From assembly GCA_000969725.1 (NCBI GenBank), contig JXSR01S029063.1: a DNA stretch of 25,384 nt, one strand, 5' to 3'. Source of the stretch: Ophiothrix spiculata. Lineage: Eukaryota; Echinodermata; Ophiuroidea; Amphilepidida; Ophiotrichidae. The stretch's first letter is position 1; each line of letters starts with the position of its first letter. The notes below the pieces were generated by a model. The model was not told the origin of the DNA, did no database searches, and worked only from the letters and a program-made list of their open reading frames with translations. Below are positions 8,677 through 16,780 of the stretch, piece by piece. Made by a program: the position numbers and the translations under genes.

Positions 8677-9736
8677 CAGTGTGTGCCAATAAAAACACAA
8701 GATTTTTTTTGTACGATTTTTTTCTGCGAGAATCAAGCTACACGTAATAATAAGAACTATTGAATTTTTTTTGTACATAATCTCATCTTCAAACAGCATT
8801 TTATTCTGTGAAATTTGGACCTTGGGTTCTTAAGTTATGACAAATTCTGTGAAGCCCTTAATATTTAAAGTGGTCCGATTTCATGTTCTCAATACCATAA
8901 TCAATATCAAAAGTAGGCTGCAATAAAGACATTTAAAGAAAAGTATCTTCATCTCCAGATGTAAAATATCACTTAGTTGATTGGTGTTTAGTGACTGCTA
9001 TACCAAAAGCCAATTGAAAGTATTTAATCATGCAAAAAAGTCGGAAAAACTTACAATTGTAAGAAATAACAATTTTTGTTGCTATCTCTTCAAAAATTTC
9101 ATCATGTGTTCATGTTCAAAGTTTCCCGAAACCGGAATGTCAAATTCCACTTCTGAATGTATGACATAATGTGACCCAGTGTTTATGTGACCCTTAGTTT
9201 TCAAGTTTGTTTGTTTGTTTTTCTTTTTCTCAAAGTTACAATTACAACTCTGTTCTGCCTCTGAGTAAAACACTTTAAGATATTCATTTGTTTTAACAAT
9301 AAGGGATCAAAATCAAAATCCCTAGACTTTTGTGTTTGTTTTAGAGTTAATGTTGACTGAAGTACCTGAACTAAAAGAAGTATTCCATTATGATTCTTTC
9401 TTTAAATACATCACCTCTTTGGTTTTCAATGAAAGTAATTAATGAACAATCCCTTTAAGCTAAAATGAATTAAATCAGTTTAAAGATGCTCATTTCTGGG
9501 ATGCATATCACCCTATAGCTCGATTAACAGTACGCCATCTGATTTTCACAAATCAGACCAGATTGAAATTTTTGCTCCATTTTCAATTTGCTATATCTCC
9601 GGACAGGAATGGCCTAATTGGATGAAATAAAATCATAATGAAGGCAAGAAGCTCTATTTTAAAATCATTGGTGATATGATGATAAAATGTGCTCTAGTTT
9701 TGTTTCCCAATCTTGCGTTTTTATTGACACACCCTG
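8677..9736. mobile_element. Non-autonomous Tc1/mariner-type element, 1060 bp
   Basis: The ends are reverse complements for about 28 bp: CAGTGTGTGCCAATAAAAAC at 8677 and its imperfect complement ending TTGACACACCCTG at 9736. TA flanks both sides (8675-8676 and 9737-9738), the target duplication of the Tc1/mariner/IS630 group. No open frame inside reaches 100 codons and no DDE transposase motif is visible, so it is a deleted or non-autonomous copy. Copy B runs across this point near 24246 without it, so it inserted after the duplication. Confidence 0.8.
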
Positions 9737-9814
9737 TAGTAGTAAATTTAATTTAGACATGCTTCATTTTGAACAATTTTAATGATGATACAAACTTAAT
9801 AGTTCTATAATATA

Positions 9815-10078
9815 GGGGGAGTGGGTTGGCGCAGCGGTAATTCCCTCGCTTTGCACCAATGAGGTCCTGGGATCGATTCCTGGCCTTCCGTTTTATGTGC
9901 ATTTGGTTTTCAGTACATGCTCGCTTTCACAGGTTTTTCTCAAGGTACTCCATTCTTCCTCCTGCATTCAAAAATTGCATTTACAAAAAAAAAACACATC
10001 TTCCAGCCTAGTTAAAGATAAGCTTCCTTAAGTTTGGCACCAAGTTGGGTTTCCTTGGCAAGATACGATGATGATATT
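9815..10078 (+). mobile_element. tRNA-derived SINE
   Basis: The head looks like a tRNA gene with internal RNA polymerase III promoters: an A box TGGCGCAGCGG (9827-9837) and a B box GGGATCGATTCC (9869-9880). The rest is not a folded tRNA. Downstream is a block at 9932-9965 (GGTTTTTCTCAAGGTACTCC and following pyrimidine-rich bases) that resembles, from memory, a conserved core of invertebrate SINEs. An A-run lies at 9985-9994, and the 3' end is near GATGATGAT at about 10065-10073. Copy B lacks it, so it is younger than the duplication. It lies only about 15 bp from the predicted donor of exon 1. Confidence 0.72.
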
Positions 10079-10091
10079 GAACAGTACTCAC

Positions 10092-10318
10092 CTATTGATT
10101 TGCTGAGAGAAATACTGTAACAACGTGTCCAAATTGATAGAGAATTATGCTTCAGAAGTATGCTGAAATATGGGAAACAAACAATAATGATTAAGTTACA
10201 TCACATGGAATAAAACATACCCGTTTCAAAATGCATCACAACAGAAAAGTAAGCATTCACACACTAAAGCTGAATTTGCACTCAAAACACAGATCCGTTT
10301 CTGACAAGAAAAGTGCTA
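10092..10318 (-). other. Predicted untranslated upstream exon of gene A
   Basis: This block aligns with 24370-24583 upstream of gene B. Its gene-proximal edge is a donor in both: AATAG|GTGAGTA here and AATTG|GTGAGTA in copy B. Similarity ends around 10318, where either the transcription start or an upstream acceptor could lie. No TATA box at a shared position was seen. The identification rests on conservation plus splice-site fit. Confidence 0.45.
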
Positions 10319-10410
10319 TTTACTGAACGTACAAATAGCTCTGCAATATACCCTAAGCGATCATGCTGTTTCACAATTACTGTGTGTATCACTAATGGTG
10401 CTTTCACAAG

Positions 10411-10430
10411 TTTTTTTTTTTTTTTTTTTT
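10411..10430 (-). repeat. Homopolymer T20
   Basis: Twenty T in a row. It may be the A-tail of a retrosequence inserted on the minus strand, but I could not recognise the body of such an element in 10320-10480, which otherwise holds nothing notable. Confidence 0.7.
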
Positions 10431-10479
10431 GGCATTTCAAGAAATATATTTAGTGAACAAGTACGATTGGAAACGTCTC

Positions 10480-11090
10480 GGTAGCTGCGGGACCTTCCAC
10501 TCTCTTATATGTTTTCAAATGACCTTTGACCCCAAGGGACGAAATATTTGACACCTCAACCTTTGACATTTCAGATCTGACGATGGAGTCACAATGACAG
10601 TTTTGATCACTTGTCTAAGACAAATAATTTGACACCCTAACCTTTGAAATCAGACAAAGTTGAACATTTTTACTTTTTTTACCTTTGACCCCAAGGGAAA
10701 GGTACGACAGTGGGGTCACCATTTATACTTTTGATCGCTGGCCCAAGACAAACAATTTGACACCTTAACATTTGAAATTGGACAAAGTTTGAAATTTGAC
10801 CCCACAAGGGAAATGTCTGATGACTGGGTCACCATTGACACTTTTGATAGCTGTTCCAAGACAAACAATTTGACACCTTGACCTTGAAATTGAACAAAAA
10901 TAAAAATTTGACCCCGAGGGAAAGGTCGGATGACGGGGTCACCATTGACACTTTTGATCGCTGGTTCTGGACGAACAATTTAACACCTTAACCTTTGAAA
11001 TCGGACAAAGTTGAAAAATTGACCCCAACAAAAAGGTCGGACGGTGAGGTCACCATTGACTCTTTTGATCGCTGGTCCAAGATGAACAAT
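10480..11090. repeat. Degenerate tandem array, ~110-130 bp unit
   Basis: About five units carry the phrases AATTTGACACCTTAACC, GACAAAGTTGAA, TTGACCCC..AGGGAAAGG, GGGGTCACCATTGACAC and TTTTGATCGCTGG. The TTTGACACC phrase recurs near 10547, 10628, 10756, 10869 and, as TTTAACACC, 10979. The first spacing is shorter, so that unit is incomplete. A further part-unit (about 11551-11600) lies beyond an inserted foldback element. Non-coding. Confidence 0.8.
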
Positions 11091-11552
11091 TGAATACGCT
11101 AAAATAAGAACATCCCAACTCCATGTGCTGCCTTCTGTTAATCATATTTATAAAATATAAATGCATACAAATTTCTGAAAATGCTTTCACATCACTAAAA
11201 TAGCATTTCTATGTCAATATCTAATCATAGTGTCATATTTGACCTTGTAGTTTACTTTTTTAGACATTGTTAGATAATTGTTATAGTACATAATTGCTAT
11301 ATTAAACAGTCATAATAAGAACATCCCAACTCCATGAGCTCCTCTCTGCAACTATATGCTAGTAAAATTATCTAACAATGTCTGACAAAGACAACTACAA
11401 GGTCAAATGTGAGACTATGATTGGGATAAAGACATGAAAATGCTTTCTAGTGATTTGAAAGCATTTTCCGAGATTTATATGCATTTATATTTTACATCAC
11501 TTAACAGAAGGCAGCACATGGAGTTGGGATGTTCTTATTCTAGCGTATTCAA
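11090..11552. mobile_element. Foldback element inserted in the tandem array
   Basis: The outer ends TTGAATACGCT (11090) and AGCGTATTCAA (11552) are exact reverse complements. The arms continue inwards through AAGAACATCCCAACTCCATG on the left and CATGGAGTTGGGATGTTCTT on the right, and then through TTCTGTTA and TAACAGAA. An internal second copy of the AACATCCCAACTCCATG phrase at about 11318 makes the structure nested. The array phrase CAATTTGAMACC is split across the two flanks, so the array was there first. The TSD is ambiguous because the end is an AATT palindrome. Non-coding. Confidence 0.85.
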
Positions 11553-11602
11553 TTTGAAACCTTAACCTTTGAAATCAGACAACGTTGATAATTTTTCCTC
11601 TT

Positions 11603-11902
11603 GGAAAATTGAAAAGTCACCCATCCAAATACCAGTTTTTAAGAAAATGGGACCCATCCATACTATACCAAATCTCCCAAATTTAGAGTCAAATTTAATC
11701 AAAAACTAAATTTTTTCTGCTCAAATTTGCACTATTTAGGCAAAATTATCTTAAGATTTGAGAATAAATTTAGCAAAAATTTTGAAAAATGAACCCATAA
11801 AAATACAACATTTTGCGATAAAAAAGAACCAATGGAAACAACATAGCCTGATTTTGCTACACTAATCTGCGGCACGTCGGCCCATAGCCCCCTTTGTAAT
11901 AA
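11603..11902. other. AT-rich non-coding spacer
   Basis: Runs of A/T-rich sequence without recognised gene, inverted repeat or array. A 76-aa minus frame (11732-11962) overlaps the neighbouring element and is not credible. Confidence 0.5.
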
Positions 11903-12465
11903 GTACGTCCCCTGGGGCGCCACTGAGTGTAAACATGGGGTCATCAGCGTGCAGAAATCCAAGGGAAAGGGTACCTTTTTTACGAATTGTCACTTACCGC
12001 GAGGACCGCGATAAGGGTATCAATTTCACGTTATTTTGGAAAAAAGGGTATACTTTCAGAAGCACAAATTGGCATTTAGGGTATTGATTTTAAGAACAAG
12101 TAGTCGGCAATCACAGTATGAATTTTAAGACCATGAATTAACACAAAAACCTCTGAAATATCCAGAAAACAACTGGAACTCATTCCCTATTCAATAAAAT
12201 CATGTCACTTCTATTACCGCAGGCCATTTCCTGGCATCTCATTCGCGTAATTTTTAAGGGCTTTTTATGGTGGGTTAGTGAAAAGGGTGCTTATAATACG
12301 ATTGGTCAGTGAAAAGGGTATCATTTTTACACAAAGGTCAGTGAAAAGGGTTAGGATTAGGCCTTCACATCACTCAGGTCAGTGTTTAGCATACAAAATT
12401 GAGGGTCTGCTCGCTGATGACACTACATGAAAGTACATAAGTGCCCCCCGGGTACGTCCCCTGGG
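11903..12465. mobile_element. TIR element rich in GGGTAT motifs (possibly MULE-like)
   Basis: Left and right ends are imperfect inverted repeats of about 45-50 bp. The left has CTGGGGCGCCACT..., then GGTCATCAGCGTGCAGA; the right has TCTGCTCGCTGATGACAC, then GTGCCCCCCGG. A direct repeat GTACGTCCCCTGGG flanks them (11903-11916 and 12452-12465); up to 9-14 bp of it could be target duplication. The inside has AAGGGTAT or close variants at least six times, and the phrase GTCAGTGAAAAGGGT recurs near 12265-12350. No transposase frame. A 9-bp target site with long TIRs would fit Mutator-like elements, but this is a weak assignment. Confidence 0.6.
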
Positions 12466-12918
12466 TTTATCAAGCCCTTACAGTAATTAAATAATCACTA
12501 GTTTTGTAGACATGAGATTGAAATGAAATTTGGTAAGCTTACTTGGTAGACTTTATACTATAGTACTACTAGTCAAAGATAATGCAAATCCAGAAATTTA
12601 CAGCTAGGGCTCTTACCTGTATCCAGAAGGAAATGTCCTTTAGGCTCTCTCAGTCTCAGCTTTTTACATAGACTCTGGATTTATAGGATAGAGAAGTCTC
12701 AATTTTCTTTTAAATTTATATCCTAATGTAAAACACAATCAGTGCTGCTGCTGGATTAAGAGTATGGTAGATCGTTAGAGTTATTTATAGAAAATTCAAT
12801 CTCTTACACATACATGTTGTCAGTGTAAATGATTACAGGTACTGAAAGATGTATTGCCTTGTGTAAGATATTTTGATAACAGGGAAATCCCTAAGTGTGG
12901 TAATACAATGCCACATCA
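12466..12918. other. Spacer between the duplication copies
   Basis: AT-rich sequence between the inserted element and the start of copy B. The only signal I see is the possible promoter and first exon on the minus strand near 12617-12725. Confidence 0.5.
12617..12725 (-). promoter_or_regulatory. Possible promoter and first exon for gene A
   Basis: On the minus strand a strong consensus donor, ATACAG|GTAAGA, ends a possible exon at 12617. Two TATA-like boxes lie upstream on that strand: CTATAAAT (about 12690-12697) and TATAAATTT (about 12713-12721), the first roughly 30 bases before a plausible start near 12660. This is in the right direction for a distant first exon of gene A, spliced to 10092 or directly to 6998. 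There is no counterpart in copy B within the window, so conservation cannot be used. Chance occurrence is possible. Confidence 0.25.
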
Positions 12919-13159
12919 GTTCAATGTTGAGTTTGACTGGATGTCTGGCTGGATTGTTATCATAATGTGGGTTGCCATATTAGATTGATGTAGTACAATA
13001 ACGTTAATCATATTTTTTATGATTTCATGTAAATACAAAGTTAAACTGTTTTTTATTCTTACTTATTTCTTATTGATAAACCTATCATGTGAATTCAAAG
13101 TTAACTATTTTTTATTCTTATTTCTTATTGATAAACCTATCCACACTCCTATTTGAAGT

Positions 13160-13725
13160 GTGTGATTTTTTTTATATCGGTTTTTGTCACTTGCAGTCAC
13201 TGGCGGCGCCAAGGGAGGCATCAGTTGGTCATTTGCGTCACCCCCACCGCCGTCAGTTGTAAGCTTTGCCTGACAAATCGAAAGCTTTTTGGCACAAATT
13301 TTACAACCCTTTTATCGATAACTTTGCCATTAAATGTACGAATTTGCATGCGGTTTGTGTGTATTTCATTATTTAATTTATTAAAATCAATTCCATTTGT
13401 TAAAATTTAGTTTCAAATTTCAGCTGAATTGGTCGAACCGTTTTGATTTTATGGGCATTTTGTATTTTAACCTATATGTTAACTGAGTAAAATTAATTTA
13501 CCATAATCAGACATATTTTCATATATCTCTAAAATGGAATATAACTTAGCCTTGACATTTTGAATTGGTTATGAGAAAAACATGAGCTATATTTTGGTAC
13601 CAAAATTTCAAAAAGTTAAACAAATGCTCCTTTAATACCATTATTTTAGCCCAAATTAGCCTTAGAAATTTGTCTTGCCTGTCATTTGCCTTCCCCCAGA
13701 ATTAAGATGCTGGCGCTGCCACCGC
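13160..13725. repeat. Dispersed repeat, copy B counterpart of 560-1150
   Basis: Aligns with 560-1150 throughout, with small indels. Weak inverted ends GGCGGCGCCA (about 13202) and GGCGCTGCC (about 13712) suggest an old TIR element that was present before the duplication. Non-coding; the 85-aa frame at 13153-13410 is not conserved as protein in copy A. Confidence 0.5.
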
Positions 13726-13853
13726 TCACCCTGTTGACATGCAAGTTTCGAGTTTGGTACATGGCTCAATTTGAAATGAAAATAAACATTGAGATGCTAT
13801 GCAGTTTAAAGCTGAAATCCTAATTCTAGATCAGCACACAACATCCAAACTTA

Positions 13854-14234
13854 ATCAGTTATATACTGGTAATGCACAGCATTTTGAAAACAGTAAGCAC
13901 CCCTCATTGAATGTGAATAGGTTTATTTGGGGTGTAATCATTTGTAAACTAAAAATGATCAGATCACCATTTTTTACTAAAATATGGTCTTGTGAATGCA
14001 ACTTGGGTGAAATTGCATTTGTTAAAAAGATTCTCAAATTACAGTCTTACAGACAAGAAAGAAAAAAGACATGAAAAGCAATGACATAAAACTATTCAAA
14101 CACGAAATGCCCCTTCCAGCTTTGTTGCATTTATGTGGCGATTTGTTTTTTAAAGTAAGTAGATTTTGTGCAATGCCTTTGAAAAGAAAAGATGTGCAAT
14201 ACTAGGGTAGGTCTGTTCAGTCGCCTCAAAAGAG
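13854..14234. other. Copy-B-only segment, ~380 bp
   Basis: Sequence on both sides aligns with the continuous stretch 1470-1500 of copy A, but this segment has no partner there. I see no terminal inverted repeats or target duplication, so it could be an insertion in B or a deletion in A. The 91-aa and 60-aa frames overlapping it on opposite strands have no recognisable domain. Confidence 0.5.
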
Positions 14235-14552
14235 GAAGTTTATTTCAATATATAAACACATTTGGTCTGACAAAAAATATTTCAATCAATGCTAATTAAA
14301 TTTTGTCTACACTGACAAATGAGAATATATGTCATTTTTGTCTAAGAAATGGCTAAACATTTGGTTTTAACTAAGAGAAAGAAAATAAAAAAACAGACTA
14401 GTTTATTACAAAATATGAATTCTTGTCCTAAGGTTATATAATAATAAAATAATTTAAAAATCAATTTTATTTGTAACTAAAGCAGATTTTCAAAACTTGC
14501 ATTTATAACATTCTTCAAATAGAATACCGGGACTTCTTCCTGCTGTACTTCC

Positions 14553-14731
14553 TAGTATAAAAATACAACATGGCATTGAGGGAAGTAGTGAAAATTGCTG
14601 ATCCCTAGATGTTGGATGTGGGTGACTACTTTCCGACGCGAAGCGGAGGGAAGTAGTCACATGCATCCAACAACGAGGGATCAGCAATTTTCAATCTTCT
14701 CAAAATAAACCATGTTGTATTTGTCTTACTA
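14553..14731. mobile_element. Fully palindromic MITE, ~179 bp
   Basis: Almost the whole length folds on itself. AATACAACATGG pairs with CCATGTTGTATT (left near 14562, right near 14711), GAAAATTGCTGATCCCT pairs with AGGGATCAGCAATTTTC (14590 and 14676), and GTGACTACTT pairs with AAGTAGTCAC (14622 and 14651), around a short CpG-rich loop CCGACGCGAAGCGG. Absent from copy A at this point. Its right end overlaps the start of the next element by a few bases. Confidence 0.78.
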
Positions 14732-14997
14732 TACCTCATAAATATTTCACTGAATGTAATATAAGCAAAACCAAAAATCACCTAAAATGTATACTGTTCT
14801 TGGTCACCATATGAATTTCCAACTGAGGAGTGCGGTAGTAGGGGTGCGATAGTTTTTCAATTTTTTCCCCTGCATGGGCGTTACGTGCAATCTGGGAAAG
14901 TTTTCTTGGGAAGTAGGCAAAATGCTGTCACACACATTAGGTTGAACTGTCCAATTATATTTCATGGTTGCCTAATGAATATTTATGAGGTATAGTA
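14727..14997. mobile_element. MITE with perfect 20-bp TIRs
   Basis: The ends are an exact inverted pair: TACTATACCTCATAAATATT at 14727-14746 and its complement at 14978-14997. The next few bases are also similar (CACTGAATG against CCTAATGA). The ~271 bp are non-coding, and copy A lacks them. The shared TACTA with the preceding palindrome suggests either two adjacent insertions or one composite element. Confidence 0.75.
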
Positions 14998-15061
14998 ATT
15001 GTATATAGCAACCTTAGAGTAATTTTCAGTTTTAGCTATTTCATATTGAATCAATTAGCAC

Positions 15062-15416
15062 TTAAAGAAGCTTGGTCCGATTTTTCAAAATTTGGTTTTC
15101 AATGTCATATAAAAGATGGGCACTCAAGAGGTCTAAATTTCAAATTTTAGCTGAAATGGTCTTTTCAAAAAAAAACAATAAAAAACACCTTTTTTGAACT
15201 TATAGATCATTTTGTATTTCAGAGACACCTGTTACTATGTAAAATTAATTATGGTTACCATAATTAGACACTTTTTCAGATATATCTCAATAGAAGAACA
15301 TAATTCAGCAGAATTTTTTTTACATGGGTTATGAGAAAAATATGAGCAATATTTTGGTACCAAAATCTCAAAAAGTTTGAAAAAAGGTTGAAGCAATCGG
15401 ACCATGCTCCTTTGAA
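15062..15416. mobile_element. MITE related to the dispersed repeat at 560-1150
   Basis: Imperfect TIRs: TTAAAGAAGCTTGGTCCGAT on the left and AATCGGACCATGCTCCTTTGAA (in two parts, AATCGGACCA and TGCTCCTTTGAA) on the right, about 21 bp each. The interior shares GGTTATGAGAAAAA and TTGGTACCAAAATCTCAAAA with 940-1000 and 13565-13615. Copy A near 2725-2740 (ATCAATTAAGACACATAA) resembles an empty site, since copy B has ATCAATTAG to the left and ATCAAGACACATAA to the right. About 355 bp, non-coding. Confidence 0.68.
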
Positions 15417-15419
15417 CGT

Positions 15420-15854
15420 ATATCAAGACACATAATGTATGGAGTGTTTTTATTTGTAGCTAATTCTAATAATGAGATCAAGGATCCATTTATCATCACT
15501 GATGAGTTACTTCACTGTGACTTTCTACTGAAAGATTTAGTGTTCATACAACATTAAGGGTACAGTCCTTTTTCACCAGAGAGACACCTTTTATTGTTTT
15601 ATCTCATTAATTTTAGCAGGTCAGATCAGCCAACCTTGTTCAGATATTGCAAGATTGTAGCAAAAATATGAACTAAGGAATTACAAATGAATTATGATAA
15701 ATAAGACTTGCAATGTTAGCAACGGCACCTATGACATAAAATACTCTATGGGAACAAATGTTTTCACTAAATTTTACGGGCAAGAGCTCTTAACAGGAAA
15801 AAAATCCATAATTCATATTTTGATGCTGTTTTAAAGTCCATTAACCCATTTTTG
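15420..15854. other. 3' intergenic sequence of gene B
   Basis: 15420-15560 aligns with 2735-2880. The rest (15565-15850) lacks a good partner because copy A is interrupted by its own MITE (3021-3278) and diverged flanks. No gene seen. Confidence 0.5.
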
Positions 15855-16780
15855 CAACAGGTCTTGAGAAAATTGATAAATCATTTTCTTATGCCTGTGA
15901 CCTGACAACACAGAAGCATAATGTACTGTATCCACTTATCTAATTCAACTATTTGCTGTCTGACAAACCCTTTAAATTTATATTTGTGGCTGTCCAGTCT
16001 GTATAAGTCATAAATGCAAGAAACTTCACTTTGGGCTACAGGTGAAAATACATGTCAAGGACATAATTTGCGAAATTGATTATTAGACAAATTCATAATC
16101 CGTGTGCTTACTAAAAAATGCCAGCAAAGTTTCATTTCAAGAAAATGATGGGAAATATAAAATAAATCGGCATATTTTTAAGACAATCAACAGTAAATGT
16201 AGGGCTTACTGATTTTTAAATACATTTATCTCAGTTATACTTTTAACTCCCTGCAAACTTTGACGGACCATAAATTGACTTCTAGAAATCGAGTGAATTG
16301 AGGTGTCAATCTAATCCTTATAACATGGTCTTTTCGAATATTTTTAAAAAGTGAAAATGACAAAAGTCTGCATTTATGGCTGGTTTTGGATGGACGGTCT
16401 CATATATATCGTAACTCCAAATGTTTTTTGTTTTTTCAAGTCATCTGTGACTAAAGCATTGTCAAAATATTTTATATTTGGGATGCTGGAATGAAATTGT
16501 TCCAAAGTAAAGGTGATGTACATTTGAAAAATTAGTAGTTGAATTCGACAAGAGCATATGTAGATTTTATCAAAAAGTTTGTACTATTTAGCTCGTAATA
16601 TGAAAACGAATGATCAGAATCAATTTGTTTTTTGTTTTTATGTTAATCTTTTAAGTAGGGAGAAAAGAGTTTCATCACATGAGGATCATGAATTGCATCT
16701 TTAATGTTTGTGTTTGTTAATTCAAGATACTGCATCAAGTGTTTATTTTATGCATGTTTGTACCTGTATATTTGCTGAAT
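15855..16780 (-). other. Conserved 3' flank, probable 3' UTR of gene B
   Basis: Counterpart of 3480-4469. An AATAAA on the minus strand lies at 16747-16742, only about 34 nt after the stop; it is not kept in copy A, and the strong conservation further on suggests a longer transcript or simply recent duplication. It contains the shared old MITE at 15979-16408. Confidence 0.5.
15979..16408. mobile_element. Ancestral MITE shared by both copies (copy B)
   Basis: Same element as 3625-4058, with decayed ends: the left carries TGTGGCTGTCC and AAATGCAAGAAACTTCA, the right carries TGCATTTATGGCT and GGATGGACGGTCTCATATA. Its presence at the homologous site in both copies dates it before the duplication. 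Confidence 0.68.

Larger units (their letters stand above)
6999..10091 (-). other. Predicted 5' UTR intron of gene A
   Basis: Bounded by a GGTGAGT donor (10091) and a TTCTTCAG acceptor (6999), both with counterparts in copy B. It contains non-coding sequence at 7001-8218, in which I see nothing recognisable, then a conserved island (8220-8645), a mariner-type element and a SINE. The length of about 3.1 kb compares with about 5.1 kb in copy B; the difference is explained by different insertions. Confidence 0.5.
314..10318. repeat. Tandem segmental duplication, copy A
   Basis: Blocks in this interval match blocks in 12919-24583 in the same order and orientation. Examples are 314-560 with 12919-13160, 820-1030 with 13410-13640, 1390-1480 with 13763-13853, 1495-1765 with 14262-14530, 2735-2880 with 15420-15560, 3490-4470 with 15860-16780, the TRIM coding sequences, 6830-7000 with 19080-19262, 8220-8645 with 23850-24250, and 10087-10318 with 24363-24583. 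Gaps are mostly explained by elements present in one copy only. The unit carries one TRIM-NHL gene with its 3' flank, 5' leader and predicted upstream exon. Confidence 0.88.

Noticed and set aside
9815-9890. Functional tRNA gene
   Set aside because: A and B boxes are present but the acceptor and anticodon stems do not pair convincingly and the unit continues into a SINE body.
10520-10700. TGACCTTTGACCCC-type nuclear receptor (DR1) sites
   Set aside because: They are part of the repeated unit of a tandem array, so the match is best explained by repeat sequence.
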